The notes under the pieces were generated by a model that was not told where the DNA came from, ran no database searches, and was given only the letters and a program-made list of their open reading frames with translations. Both the position numbers and the translations under genes were made by a program. A stretch of DNA of 64,000 bases from Gordionus sp. m RMFG-2023 (Eukaryota > Nematomorpha > Gordioida > Chordodea > Parachordodidae), in assembly GCF_954871325.1 (NCBI RefSeq), contig NC_088777.1, positions 10,331,366-10,395,365 on the forward strand, in the 5' to 3' direction. Below are positions 25,101-34,649 of this stretch, piece by piece (the stretch's first letter is position 1; each line of letters opens with the position of its first letter).

Positions 25101-28100
25101 AAATTTTTACAGAACCGGAGCAAACAGGATTTCGCATCCTCTAATATGCGCCATATATTATAAGTATCCACATTTTCCTATTTTTCTTTTATTATAAAAT
25201 TATAATAAGGCCCCCTTATGCTTTATGTTGAATACAAACTACATAAATTGTTTATGGGAGACCCAGGTACATCGAAATTAATTTTGTAAAAAATTCAATA
25301 AAACTTATAAACTTTAACTAAAATAATAGACTAACTCATCTGCCTAATCTTCGTAATATAATAAAGTTTTTTTTTCTTCATTTTTAAGTTCTTTTTAATG
25401 TTTTTCTTTATAAAATATAGATATTTTTTTATATATATTATTGATATATGAGTGGTGTTTTTTAAATTTTCGTAACCTAGAAAAAAGGGAGAGTGGGGGC
25501 ATGTATTAAAATGCCAGGGGTCTAGTTTGGGAAAATTTAAAATGAATAATTTTAATTTAACATAAAAATAAATGATTTCAACTAAAAATTAATTATTTCA
25601 GTAACAAATAATATAAGATCCTTCTCGGGAACCCATCTAAAAAAATAGCAGACCCTTATGTTTTGTTTTGTTTATAAAATAAAATCCTTATAGATTGTAT
25701 ATAGATAAACTTAAGAATATCTGGATTCATATATTTAAAATAAATAAATACAAGACAGCTCTTACAAAGAAATAAGCATAAAATTTATTTTCATAGCATT
25801 AATAAAAATATTAGCTTGAAATAATTTTAAGTCCTAAATTGTTGACAGGCCCGGGCTTTCGGAGGAGTCTGCCTCGCAGATCTGTATAAATTTTCTGCCA
25901 AAATCAGATAGGTTATTTTATTTCTAATTTTTACGGGAAAGTTATAACTTTGGAATATTTATTATATAAAGAATATAAATTTTTTAAATAGTTTCATATT
26001 TTAATATAAAATGTGTTTCCATAAAATATTTACGATAGGTAGACACTTCAAGAAAATGTCAAGCTAATGAGGAATAAATAAATTTAAAAAAAAAATAAAA
26101 TATATTTGTTTAACCTTAAGGGGGCGAACTGGGGAAATTTACTTTTTTTTTCTCAAACATCGTACAATAATATTTTCTTATTAAATATTAGCCTATCGTA
26201 TTATATTTAAATCAAGAATTGTTCTTGTCGTGGCAATAAAAAAAAGTTTTTTTTATAGGAAAAAGTATAATAATATTTTATATTTTACTGTATCCCTTCC
26301 CTGCCTTCCTCCTACCCTATAAATAATATATTATATAACTATATCGATTGTTGTTGAGAATGATTATATTTTTGTGTTTGTTTGTTTTTTAAAATAAATT
26401 CAATTTACATATAGAATCAAAACTTAAAAAAATATATTTATTAATGACAATTTAATTAAAACGAAATAAACAATAGACTGGTATACCTACAAAAGTACAA
26501 ATCACAATCAGATATATTCATATTCGTAAGAATAATAAAAATATTATTCATAAGTCAAACGGGATTTGTTTTTATATTTTTTTCATTGAATTTTTGATGC
26601 CGTCATCGAAAAAAATTGTTGTTTTCTAGGAGCGTCTGTGGCCTAACGGTGAATGAGCTATTTCACCAATCACATAGAACTGGGTTCAAAGCAAGGCAAG
26701 ACCTAATTTTTTCTGAAGCTAATTAGGTGGTTCTGTGCTAAGCGGTATGATATACAGAATATCGGAAGTAACCGTGTAATTCCGCCTTATTATTTTAAAA
26801 ATAAATATTATTGCATCTCAAAATATTTTGAGCAAACATTTGGTCGTTGTTTATAATATTATTAAAAAATTGGTTATTGTTTATGATTTGACAAAATTTA
26901 TCACAGGAAAATTTAAATTTGCCAAAATATAAAAAAAGAAGAAGTCAGAGACATATTAAATATTTATTTTCACCGATATCAAAGCCCAATAAATTTTTGT
27001 CCAAATCCAGCACGAATGAAGATGTTCAAATCGAGGTCGAAATTTGGCTAAACTAAAACAAATGCGATTTTTTAAATTGTAATTTTTACAAATAAAACAA
27101 TTACATTTTTATGGACTTGTAGTAAAAAAAAAATTCGAACAATAAAATGGTTTAGACTGGCATGAATCTCCATTTACGCCTAATTTTTATATTATACCCT
27201 TTTAATAAATTGGCTGTCTTATATATAAATTTGGCTTGGTTTAAGGCATTATGACTAAAATTTTTTAAAGTATTTAAATTATATCTAAAAAAAATTTTTC
27301 AAACCCACTGGTATATTCAAAAAAAAATTAAAATTTGGCCCGGTCGCCCCTGAAATTTTTTAAAAAAAAAATACCTAAGGCTGGGCCATATATTTTAAAA
27401 ACAAATATTTTATACGTCATTATTAGCAATAAAAATTGAAAAAATATATAATATATTTTTAAAAAATCCGGGTCTGGCCTGAAAATATAAAGCCCGGCTG
27501 GACCGAAAATTTTTTTTAAAAAAAATCCAGGCCGGCTGTGCAAATTGCCTCTGCAAGTCTGATATTATCAGAATATAAATGCAAAATGCAAATTTTATAA
27601 GAGCATCGTTTAAATTGAATATTACCTTTATATTGTAAGAGGTATATGGGATAGGGTATAAGGTTTCATTCATTGTTTAAAACAAAAAAAAAGGAAAAAT
27701 TTAATAATTCAAAAATAATAATAATTAGTGATTTTATTATATATAAGTCGCAAAAAGAATATTTGCGTGTTTGGGTGTAATTATATATCACAAAAAAAGG
27801 TACAAAAAAATGCTTTATTATGGTAAATTATATGTTATAATTTTTTATATTTTGCGTTTTTTTATTTATAAATACTTTTTATTACCTGTTATAGTTTACT
27901 AAGTATTATAATATATTTAACGTTTATATTTTAAATAATATCATATATAATTTATAAAGTTGTGTGTTTTTTAAAATATTCTATCAATAAAACTTTCACC
28001 GTAATTAAGGAAAAAGATAGAATTATACTTATTTGCGTAAATTTTGACACCTTAAATTTTTTTTAGTATATAATATAATGTAAATCTTAAATTGACAAAA

Positions 28101-31100
28101 AATAATATGTATAATATTATTTTATTCTCAAAGAATAAAAAAAACAATTAAGATTAATGTATCATTATGAGAGTTCGTCGTCTTGAAAATGTGTATTAAA
28201 TTATCAATATCAAATTTTTAATAAAAATATGAAAAAATTTAGAAAACAATTTATCTAATTATATCCCTTAACCGCATATTTATTTCTATTTCTATTTGAC
28301 TTTATTATAAATATAAAAAAGAATTTGCTTGAAATGGGTAGGAGATGGTTATTAGCTTAAATATGACTAAATAACAGCTGTTAATATCGTAATCTTAGAA
28401 TAATCCACTAAACCCTTTTAATTCGTCGGGCATATTGCTATTATTAACAATAGATGCTAGAGAAAGGCATGGCCTGTGAGATCCGATAGAACTCGTAAAA
28501 ATTTCCTATATATTCCATAAGGTCTAACTTGGATTTTAACATTTTTATTCCTACCGGTGTAGTGTTGCGCTAGTAATAAGAAGTAATCTAGTGACTGTAT
28601 TTTTAAAAGTTTTGATCATTTAGGCATATTTTTTTTTTCAAAAAAGCATATGAATGTAACAATGCTAAATGGATAATTACGATATTTTAATAATCATTTT
28701 TTAGGTACAAATCAATGTTGGAAAATATTAATAAAAATTATCAGCTGACAAGTGTTACCTATCCAGGTGACGTGCAAATTAATTATAAGTTGACATAAGT
28801 ATAATGCTTAATTAAAGCTCCAGCTAATGATAATGCACGTCGTTGGATAGAATATATACATTTATTAAACAATGACCAGATTTGATTAATCTATGTTTTA
28901 ATTATAAATTAGCAAAAAAAAAATCCAGATCGTTAAGGTAAATGATATATTTTTGGGTCGGGCTAACTTGAAAAAATAAATTGGATAATAAATTTTGCCA
29001 AAATTAATCTAATAAACTTCATCGAAATCAACTAATTTCTAAAATTCTTATAATTTTACAGGCCCAGCCCTGATTTTTTAAAAATTTTATTATGTTAAAT
29101 AATTTTGTGTATACTATAAATTTTTACAAAGGGAAATTGAAATTGCAGTAAATCAATCCATCATTATATAATAAAAAAATTTATTTTTCAAAAATCGTTC
29201 CGGCCGTACCTTGGTTCATCTTAATTCTAAACAGTAGGTGTTTAACCGTCTATATAGCTCCCTCATAATGGCTTAAAAAAAAAATACTATTTAGATTCAA
29301 GTAGGTAAAGTGCCTTTGCGATTCTTTCCAATCCATCATCATATTTATTTATTGTGCACACTTAAAACAAATCAAAATTATCCTAGTTCAATGGGCTAAA
29401 CAGAAAATAGTTTCAAAAATAAGATAACTCTAACGCCGCCTCCAAGGTTTATACTTTTTCCTCAGGGATTTTTATACTATTTTACGACCCACTCCGGACA
29501 ATTTTGGGCCTGCAGATCTATGATAAGTGAGGTATGTGACTTTTTTAAAATTATATTTATATTTTCCCATATTAGGCATTTTATTTCGAGTCTCCGGCAG
29601 AATTATTAGGGAAATACAATTTTCTTGGTTGCGGATTTCCGATATTTGTGCGTTTAAATATAGATAAACGCAAATCACGATATTTAACCGACTATATACT
29701 TATCTTATTTAAAAAATTTTCGAGTATAAATATTTAATGAGTTATATACAAGAAAATATACAGTATAATATTATTTATAATCTTATTCGAGGAAATATCA
29801 TATATCATTATCGTTCTAAAAATTATATAGATAAACTATATTTATTAAAAACATATTTAAATTATTTTTAAGCCCGTTCTAACCTAAACGAGTAAAATGT
29901 ATAATATTATTCATAGCAAATTTATTACAATAATCTAATGAATTCAAAATTGAAATTTATAATAAAAAAAATTTAAAATATCTTAGACGAGAAACCTGTA
30001 ACAGGAAAGCTAACTTAAATAAATTTCTCAAATTAATTTAGTTCCCAAGTTTGTAAGGAAGTCTTAGACCAAATACTAGTTTTGTTTAAAAGAATTTTTA
30101 AGATCTATTGGTCCTAAATTATAATTATTGAATCTCATTTCACTGCTTTATATTGATTTAACAATTCACAAAAATAAGATTGATTATCCTTCCATTCCTT
30201 ATCACCTAATTACAAAAAAAAATTAACATAAAATTGTATCTTATCTCTCATAAAAAGAAAACGGTGTACGTTTTAAAAATGTATAATGATTTTAACCCTT
30301 ATTGATAAATGATAACTTTATAAGTTTTTTTTACCATGTTTTATTTTAATAATATATTCAATTCGATGCGTTATATATTTGAAAGAAAAAAAAAAAATTA
30401 TATATAGGACAAATTGATATGAGATAAGAGTCAGAGAAATATAATTTTGCATAAATTTTATAATAATAAATGTAAAAATATAGATTAGATATATTATATC
30501 TTTTAAAAATATACAAATTAATCCAAATTATTCAATATACACTTTTATAACAAAATTAGAGATATAGTTTATAAATGTTATTACATTATTTAAAAATTTT
30601 TTTTCCTAAATTTACCTCCAGTAATGGAATCGTGAAAATTAGGATCTAATCCTTTATCGCACATTCGCTTGACTTTAGCTAAGGTTCCTTTTTTGACGTA
30701 ACTCATAAATCTCTTTTGTTTTGGCATCGAATTGATTTCCTTCAGTAATTTTACGTTGGTTTTAGGATCCCTGTACACTCTCCTTTTATACCTTAACTAA
30801 AAAAAAAATATATATATATATATAATTAATCATATTTATATATTGAAATTTTTGATTATTTTAGATTTTAAAGATATTTGATTTATTTCGGGATATAAAA
30901 ATAATGTTATATAAGCCGCATTTTTTATTCTAAACTTTTATGTTTTTAAATGCGATTTCTTAAACACATTTTTGTGAAATTTTAAGAAAACCAAAATAAT
31001 AAGATATAATTGTGAAACCGCCAAAAGGTGAACCATCCCTCTATGGTTATCACCTCCTTATCTTGGTCCCTATTTAGATTAGTCCCTTTCTGACAAAATC

Positions 31101-32586
31101 CTACTAAAAATTCTCTGAATAAAATATTGACTACCTATTTATGTTGATCCAAAAACAACCTTATAATAGTCACCTTATGAAGGTTTCACATATATTTCAA
31201 TTAAATACCTTTTTGTAAATCGTTAAAGTTCGATGCAATAAAATCACGAATAAAATAATTTAAAGTTTAAATATATTTTAAAATCAAAAATAAAATAAAA
31301 TATATTTTACAACTCTTTATATATGTGTAATTTTAAAAGTTAATATTCATTTTTAAAAATCGAATAAATGTATTTAAAAAAAAAATAGTAATTAACTTCT
31401 AAATATGGAGTGGAATCAGAGAAATTACATTTGGAGACAAGAATTTGCTCATTAAGAAAACCTCCGATATAGCCATTTCCGGGGGGTAAATATAACCCGT
31501 AATTTAGTTCGTCTTCTAAAGGCTTTAAAATATAAAATAAATATATAACTTTTTTTTAAACTTCACATTTTAAACAATTTTGAAATATATATAACTGTTA
31601 GGTCTTTTTATAAGAAATCAATGTCTATGTATTTTCTTTTCTTTTTGAATTGACATGGTTTTAAGAAACATTAATTTAACGGTAATTATTAAATACAGCA
31701 TACACAGACTTTTTAATTTTGGGATGCCCAATTATCATATGTAAAAAAAAGACTAATATAATTAATATTTATTTCAAAAATTTGTGTCTCATGTGTAAGA
31801 TTCAAAGTTTTAACTCAGGATTAAATGATTTTTGGAAAAAGAACTTCCACTCCATTACCATATAATCCATTTTCATAAATAAAAAGGCTACGTATAACAT
31901 AATTTAAAAGATAATCAATTAGCTAAAAGTCTTGTATACTGAACTGCAATTTTAGATGTTGGTTATATACTTTGTAAATAATTATAATAGCTTCAGGTGC
32001 TATATTTGTTGATAAATTTTTTAATTTTAAGGTTTGCATATTGTTTTTGTCCTTAGGTGTCCGAGTATAGTTATGCCACTAGCTCACACACACATATTCC
32101 ATAAAATTAAGACTTGTGAAAAATATCTAAACTTTTGGTTAGTTAAACATATTCAGGTTAGATAGTTATCTCAACTTTTGTGTTTCCATTATTAATATTC
32201 TTTATATTATATATTATATTTCAAAAGAAAACTTAAATGAAAACTTATCCATTATAAAGTATTTAAAATTTCATTTGCTCAAGTTACTTTAAAAAAAAAT
32301 TATAATTAATTTTTCTATTTACATACAAGAATTTGAAAAGAAAATACTTCCTTTTTTTTATTTTTACGAAATACATAGCATATTATTTGCATTATGAGTA
32401 TTTTACTTGGTGCAAACTGGATATGTATCTCTTTTTGATGGTGTATATAGTGTCCCCTTCAGAATATGTCAAACATTTTTGAATTTTATGAGCCGGGATA
32501 CAGATACGAATGTAAGCTAAATTTTCGGAATGCTCCCCATCTCCCTTGAACTTAAAAATGTCCACGTGATTTTGAACACTGTACAT
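11035..32586 (-). CDS. SHANK: SHANK-family postsynaptic scaffold protein, 15 coding exons (gene-level entry)
   Basis: SHANK proteins are multidomain scaffolds under the membrane of synapses and epithelia. The model joins 15 exons from the ATG at 32584-32586 (an in-frame TAG lies three codons upstream) to the stop at 11035-11037. All splice phases agree, giving 1,958 residues. Domains: SPN/Ras-association-like fold about 24-110, ankyrin repeats about 120-375, Asn-rich linker about 383-706, PDZ about 724-825, then over 1,100 residues of polar, probably disordered sequence with Pro-rich patches. Family landmarks include RYKRRVY, KGLDPNFHD, EWQEIHQVCRLGH, NASGNTPLHIC and the PDZ loop GYGF. The SH3 between ankyrin repeats and PDZ, and the C-terminal SAM of vertebrate SHANKs, are not visible. 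The tail ends DIIF, which fits a hydrophobic-x-hydrophobic PDZ ligand. Codon use is A/T-rich like the surroundings. Identification of the N-terminal half and PDZ is secure; the tail exons rest on open frame and phase. Confidence 0.92.
13150..13713 (-). other. SHANK intron 14
   Basis: A 564-bp intron, about two thirds of which is a GC-rich MITE (13274-13659). Confidence 0.7.
13274..13659. repeat. hAT-type MITE, YAGAGAYCTGCA family, with perfect 8-bp duplication
   Basis: A 386-bp element starting TAGAGATCTG and ending GCAGATCACTA (inverse TAGTGATCTGC), flanked on both sides by GTATATAT. The interior has alternating GGCCCGG-like islands and A/T runs. It is non-coding. The 8-bp duplication and YAGNG ends indicate the hAT superfamily. 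Confidence 0.85.
13714..14385 (-). CDS. SHANK: SHANK exon 14 (tail, Pro-rich)
   Basis: Encodes residues 1031-1254. It has a basic start (MPDRYKKRFKVISP), then Asn/Ser-rich sequence, and a proline segment near the end (CEIPPPPTYNAPVPPNYRF). That segment resembles ligands for EVH1 or SH3 domains but does not contain an exact PPxxF Homer site. The acceptor (CTTTTTGAAAAACAG) is the one with a pyrimidine tract. The donor is CAA|gttaat. Confidence 0.78.
14386..15285 (-). other. SHANK intron 13
   Basis: A 900-bp intron with no recognised gene; it contains a C14 tract at 14971-14984. Confidence 0.65.
15286..15662 (-). CDS. SHANK: SHANK exon 13 (tail)
   Basis: Encodes residues 905-1030. ATYGSLQSNSSSA is followed by basic and His/Ser-rich sequence (LTKKFKPHLAQIMTGSS, HAENHTFDKGSC). 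No domain is recognised. The acceptor AAAAG and the donor AAA|gtaagg give phases 1 and 0, compatible with both neighbours. Confidence 0.75.
15663..16562 (-). other. SHANK intron 12
   Basis: A 900-bp intron. It contains a G12 tract (16381-16392), and a degenerate GGCCC-type patch lies near 16200-16260. Nothing else is recognised. Confidence 0.6.
16563..16896 (-). CDS. SHANK: SHANK exon 12 (PDZ domain end, linker)
   Basis: Encodes residues 794-905. VNDVRIEFLSHAQVSTLISK and VKLTMTVLTK complete the PDZ domain; SH[AK]QV is the position where SHANK has GHRQV, so the helix-B His is kept (H804). The rest is Ser/Asn-rich. The frame reaches a stop five bases beyond a gttagt donor, which I chose because phase 1 fits the next exon exactly. 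Confidence 0.88.
16897..17237 (-). other. SHANK intron 11
   Basis: A 341-bp AT-rich intron with no feature recognised. Confidence 0.7.
17238..17341 (-). CDS. SHANK: SHANK exon 11 (PDZ domain, middle)
   Basis: Encodes residues 759-793. VILSVDEYSPASQAGLKPGD is the PDZ strand with the conserved AGL.xGD turn (SHANK: VDVEGVAWKAGLRTGD). The exon is 104 bp, phase 1 in and phase 0 out, ending GDHVLD before gtaatg. Confidence 0.92.
17342..17961 (-). other. SHANK intron 10
   Basis: A 620-bp intron that interrupts the PDZ domain. No feature is recognised. Confidence 0.7.
17962..18117 (-). CDS. SHANK: SHANK exon 10 (PDZ domain, N-terminal part)
   Basis: Encodes residues 707-759. After NKSLSSQDVATMDEL the PDZ begins at about 724: RFVILHKGETGYGFVLSG. 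GYGF is the carboxylate-binding loop (GFGF in vertebrate SHANKs). The donor AAAA|gttctt is phase 1. Confidence 0.9.
18118..19882 (-). other. SHANK intron 9
   Basis: A 1.77-kb intron. It carries the MITE at 18584-18957 and a C13 tract (19149-19161). On either side of the MITE are related TATCTTAGAT/TATCTAAGATA-rich stretches (about 18200-18370 and 19300-19450) that may be the ends of an older insertion. Confidence 0.6.
18584..18957. repeat. hAT-type MITE, YAGAGAYCTGCA family
   Basis: A 374-bp copy, TAGAGATCTGCA to TGCAGATCACTA, flanked by ATTTCAAT and ATTTCAAC (7 of 8 identical). The interior is the same GC-island/A-T-run structure as the 13274 copy. Confidence 0.82.
19883..20299 (-). CDS. 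SHANK: SHANK exon 9 (linker with Pro run)
   Basis: Encodes residues 568-707. It starts GKGSSLNSEE, is acidic and Asn-rich in the middle, and has a proline run (YHPPPPPDILARCH) near its end that could bind SH3, WW or EVH1 domains. The donor TCAA|gtttgc leaves phase 1, which matches the next acceptor. Confidence 0.8.
20500..21057 (-). CDS. SHANK: SHANK exon 8 (Asn-rich linker)
   Basis: Encodes residues 382-568. The sequence is low-complexity and Asn/Ser/Tyr/Pro-rich with no recognised fold (for example MPMNKIYGTVKYPNTNN and YNNNWLNINNS). It sits where other SHANKs carry an SH3 domain, but none of the SH3 signatures (ALYDY-like start, W-W pair, SxxPSNYV-like end) is seen. The incoming phase-1 G plus AC gives Asp; the exon ends with phase-1 G before gttata. 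Confidence 0.8.
21267..21450 (-). CDS. SHANK: SHANK exon 7 (ankyrin repeat 6, capping helix)
   Basis: Encodes residues 321-382. VECANLLLRYGAKLNSLN and NPADVAVIASNHSLASYLTM match SHANK ESCARVLLFRGA and TAFQVAIIAGNFELAEVI. The end (NLSSHISSPSINNNG) is polar linker. The donor ATG|gtaagt is the most canonical in the gene. Confidence 0.92.
21591..21707 (-). CDS. SHANK: SHANK exon 6 (ankyrin repeat 5)
   Basis: Encodes 39 residues (282-320): VCRLGHYKILEILLSRN, then NARNASGNTPLHICGIHNQ. This is close to SHANK ACRFGHVQHLEHLLFYGA and QNASGNTALHICALYNQ. The exon is phase 0 at both ends, with acceptor AATAG and donor CAA|gtaatt. Confidence 0.93.
21959..22156 (-). CDS. SHANK: SHANK exon 5 (ankyrin repeats 3-4)
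   Basis: Encodes 66 residues (216-281): LLELGASTCVRDSNNLTPFY, then a slightly longer inter-repeat loop (NSQFNSNMIQGGDPLC), then LLIYDGNSPLGICDNQEWQE. It matches SHANK LLDLGASPDYKDSRGLTPLY and LGITDENGWQE. The donor is CAG|gtcata. Confidence 0.92.
22157..22946 (-). other. SHANK intron 4
   Basis: A 790-bp AT-rich intron. Nothing is recognised beyond short homopolymers. Confidence 0.6.
22947..23104 (-). CDS. SHANK: SHANK exon 4 (ankyrin repeats 1-2)
   Basis: Encodes residues 163-215: ETPLSIATK, LVKGGSHIDFRNK and GGLTALHVAAGLGKA correspond to the SHANK GECPLSLAAQ, GGAHLDFRTRDG and LTAVHCATRQ block. It is 158 bp, phase 1 in and phase 0 out. The donor AAG|gttata is again a GTT site. It is separated from exon 3 by the largest intron (7.5 kb). 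Confidence 0.9.
23900..24112. repeat. Foldback repeat, copy 5 of 5
   Basis: The arms CTCAACTCAATATTTTATTT and GGCTAAAATATTGAGTTAGG mirror each other. Inner arms carry TCAAGCCTGAAGATTTTGG, the loop has AAAAGTTTGTACATC, and the right terminus is CAGTCGTTTAATAAC. It lies in SHANK intron 3. Confidence 0.6.
25050..25145. repeat. Degenerate GC-rich MITE fragment
   Basis: GTGGGCCTGGG, TTTTCGGGTCAGAGTGGGC and CAAATTGTGCAAAAATTTT follow the GC-island/A-T-run pattern of the YAGAGAYCTGCA family. Both ends are lost. Confidence 0.4.
26630..26785 (+). repeat. tRNA-derived SINE head or tRNA relic
   Basis: Box A (TGGCCTAACGG, 26639-26649) and a near-perfect box B (GGTTCAAAGC, 26683-26692) have the internal promoter spacing of a tRNA gene. 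The acceptor arms do not pair cleanly and no CCA-side stem is seen, so a tRNA-derived SINE is more likely than a functional tRNA. A non-tRNA body continues to about 26785. Target duplications were not identified. Confidence 0.5.
27330..27565. repeat. GC-rich MITE, diverged, inverted relative to the 43671 copy
   Basis: GGCCCGG-type islands (TTTGGCCCGGTCGCC, AAGCCCGGCTGG, CCAGGCCGG) are separated by A/T runs. The right end, TGCAAATTGCCTCTGCAAGTCTG, read in reverse matches the left end of the 43671 copy (GACCTGCAGAGG...CATTTGCA), which fixes the orientation. Confidence 0.5.
28757..28853. repeat. Small inverted repeat
   Basis: CTATCCAGGTGACGTGCA on the left is mirrored by TGCACGTCGTTGGATAG on the right about 60 bp later, making a hairpin-capable unit of about 97 bp. 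The family is unknown. Confidence 0.5.
30616..30796 (-). CDS. SHANK: SHANK exon 3 (SPN-ankyrin linker, first ankyrin helix)
   Basis: Encodes residues 103-163. It opens with LRYKRRVYRD, the invariant SHANK strand after the SPN domain, and runs through KRFMSYVKKGTLAKVKRMC to GLDPNFHDSITG at the start of the ankyrin block. The acceptor is TTTTTTAG, and the donor GAG|gtaaat splits a Glu codon in phase 1. Confidence 0.92.
30797..31396 (-). other. SHANK intron 2
   Basis: A 600-bp AT-rich intron with a short (TA)n run next to the acceptor of exon 3. Confidence 0.65.
31397..31522 (-). CDS. SHANK: SHANK exon 2 (SPN domain second half)
   Basis: Encodes residues 61-102. LNYGLYLPP, GGFLNEQIL and TPYLE match the SHANK pattern NYGLFxPP, KFLDEERLL and PLPYLE. 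The exon is 126 bp, phase 0 at both ends. The acceptor is TTTTAAAG and the donor is GAA|gttaat; homology across the junction fixes this GTT donor. Confidence 0.9.
31523..32406 (-). other. SHANK intron 1
   Basis: An 884-bp intron within the SPN domain. No internal feature is recognised. Confidence 0.65.
32407..32586 (-). CDS. SHANK: SHANK exon 1 (start, SPN domain first half)
   Basis: Encodes residues 1-60. After a 23-residue polar leader, AYIRICIPAHKIQKCL aligns with the start of the SHANK SPN domain. In human SHANK3 an Arg and a Lys ten residues later contact Ras/Rap GTPases; the equivalents here are R27 and K37 with the same spacing, so Rap binding may be kept (inference). The donor is CAA|gtaaaa, phase 0. 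Confidence 0.9.
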
Positions 32587-34649
32587 TTTTATCTAGGCAT
32601 CGGACCTTCACAACTTTCGTTTTTCTTTCATATGCAATTTTTATATTTCCGATTCGAATAAAAATTTCGATTATCTTTATTTAAAAATAATATGATAATC
32701 TATTTTTCAGAAAATTTAAGTTAATATTTCTTTAAAAAAAAGGAAGATAAAAGTCCCTCTGGATATTAAAGTAATTTTGTTTATAACGATTTGAGTCAGA
32801 TCAAGTCTATTAAAAATTCGAATGTAATTTTTTGTTTCATTTTTTCAAAATTAAATAAGTCAATATTGAACTGTTGAGCGTTTATTGGAACGGTGTATAG
32901 CTTCATCATACTGAACCTTTCTTTTATTTGATAAATAAAAAAAATATAAGTAATAATATATAACATTTATAACTACTAGTATGCATTGCATTAATTAAAC
33001 AAACTTTATGATAGATTTGAGAATAGACCAGAATGATAGATCACAAAGTTTTTATAGATTTTTATAAAATACTCTTTTTTTAAAAAAAACTTATAAATAT
33101 CGAATATTACATAATTTATAAGAATTGATTTGATTTAATTAAAAATGATATTTAAGTAACTATTTTTTAATTGTAAATAAACATTTTTTTTAAAAAAGAT
33201 AAAAGAAAATGTCAATATATCTGTGTATATCAATAATATATTTCATGGAGCTGTCGATATTACTCAAAAAATTAAGGTCGTTACATTTCGCCTTACTCTA
33301 TAGAAATAGTTCATTAGGTTGAAATTACTTTTTATAAATGGTAAAGCCAAGTTACTTTTCGCCGTTACTTTACTTTTCATATGCTGGAATCGTTATTATA
33401 AAATGAGATTTCATATTACACCAATCCCAAAAATTAAATAATTGCACAAAATTTTATTATTTTTTATTCTATAAATATATCGATAATTTCTATTTTTAAC
33501 AATTTTTTAAAAATTAATTTTTAATTGGTAATTGTTTTTATAAGTTTTTATTCGATAAACAAGAATGGTTACGTCTCAGCTCCCTTGATGTATTGAACAC
33601 CCCTTCAATCGGTGCTGAGGATGGCAGGGCAGGTGTATTATATTTTCTAAGCAAGTTTTTAATGTCTGAAAATAGTTTAAGGTCTTACAAAATTTAAATA
33701 CAAAACATTAAACGATATATTTAAACAATAATGATAATAAAATATAAAGTAAACGAGTAAGAGTAAGTTAAAAAAAAATTATACTTTACTTTAATTCGTT
33801 ACTTTTTCAAAATAGTGACGGTATTACCTGAATGTTTTGTAAATTATATGTCACTAACATTATTTCTACTAAAATATTTTATAATGTCCGTAACCTTACC
33901 GATAACAATTTTAAGATTTTTTTTCTAAAATGATTGTTGATATATTTTCATCAAGTTTAGAAAAATTTGATATATCTCTATTATATATAAAGTTAGGTCC
34001 TTAATTAGAATTCTTTATTGGGGATGTGCGGGGGGGGGGGTGAGTTTTTAAAGTAAGTATACAATTTTATTAGGTAAAAAAAATACAATTATGCATCTTA
34101 TAAGACTAATAGTTTATTAACTTAAATATCATGTCAATTTTATAATATGAAATGAATTAACGATTTAAGGAATATTGATTTAGAAAGATAATTGGTCGAA
34201 AGTTTTCATAGTTTTATGATCATAGGCTTAGCCAAGGGGAGAAATATTGAAATTCCCTTTCCCTTGGAAAATTTTCAGGATTCTGCATATATTAGCTTAA
34301 CAAAAATTATCTTCCTAGACTTCACCCGCTCTGCTCCCTTCACCCTAAAAATAATTAAAGCAAGAATCTCTAATAAGATTATAGGTGTAAGCACATAGGG
34401 AGCATCCAAAAATACCTTACTTCTTATAAAAATCTTGACTAGACCCTAAATATGTAATATTAGCTCATTTTTTACTTTTACATAGATATACAAAAAACAA
34501 GTTATTTAAAATTCTATAAACAATTTAAATTCCGACAGCGCCGATTTAAAAAATAAGACTAGGTAGACCTTTAAGTGTATTTTAACGATATCATCCTCCT
34601 TATGTTTATGTATAATTTTTTTTTAAAGTTCTAAAGTTATTGTCCAGCC

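Larger units (their letters stand above)
23105..30615 (-). other. SHANK intron 3, 7.5 kb
   Basis: The largest intron in the gene, lying inside the start of the ankyrin block. It holds a foldback copy (23900-24112), two degenerate GC-rich repeats (25050-25145, 27330-27565), a tRNA-like SINE head (26630-26785) and a small hairpin (28757-28853). No exon on either strand is supported; the short open frames here lack family features. Confidence 0.6.
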
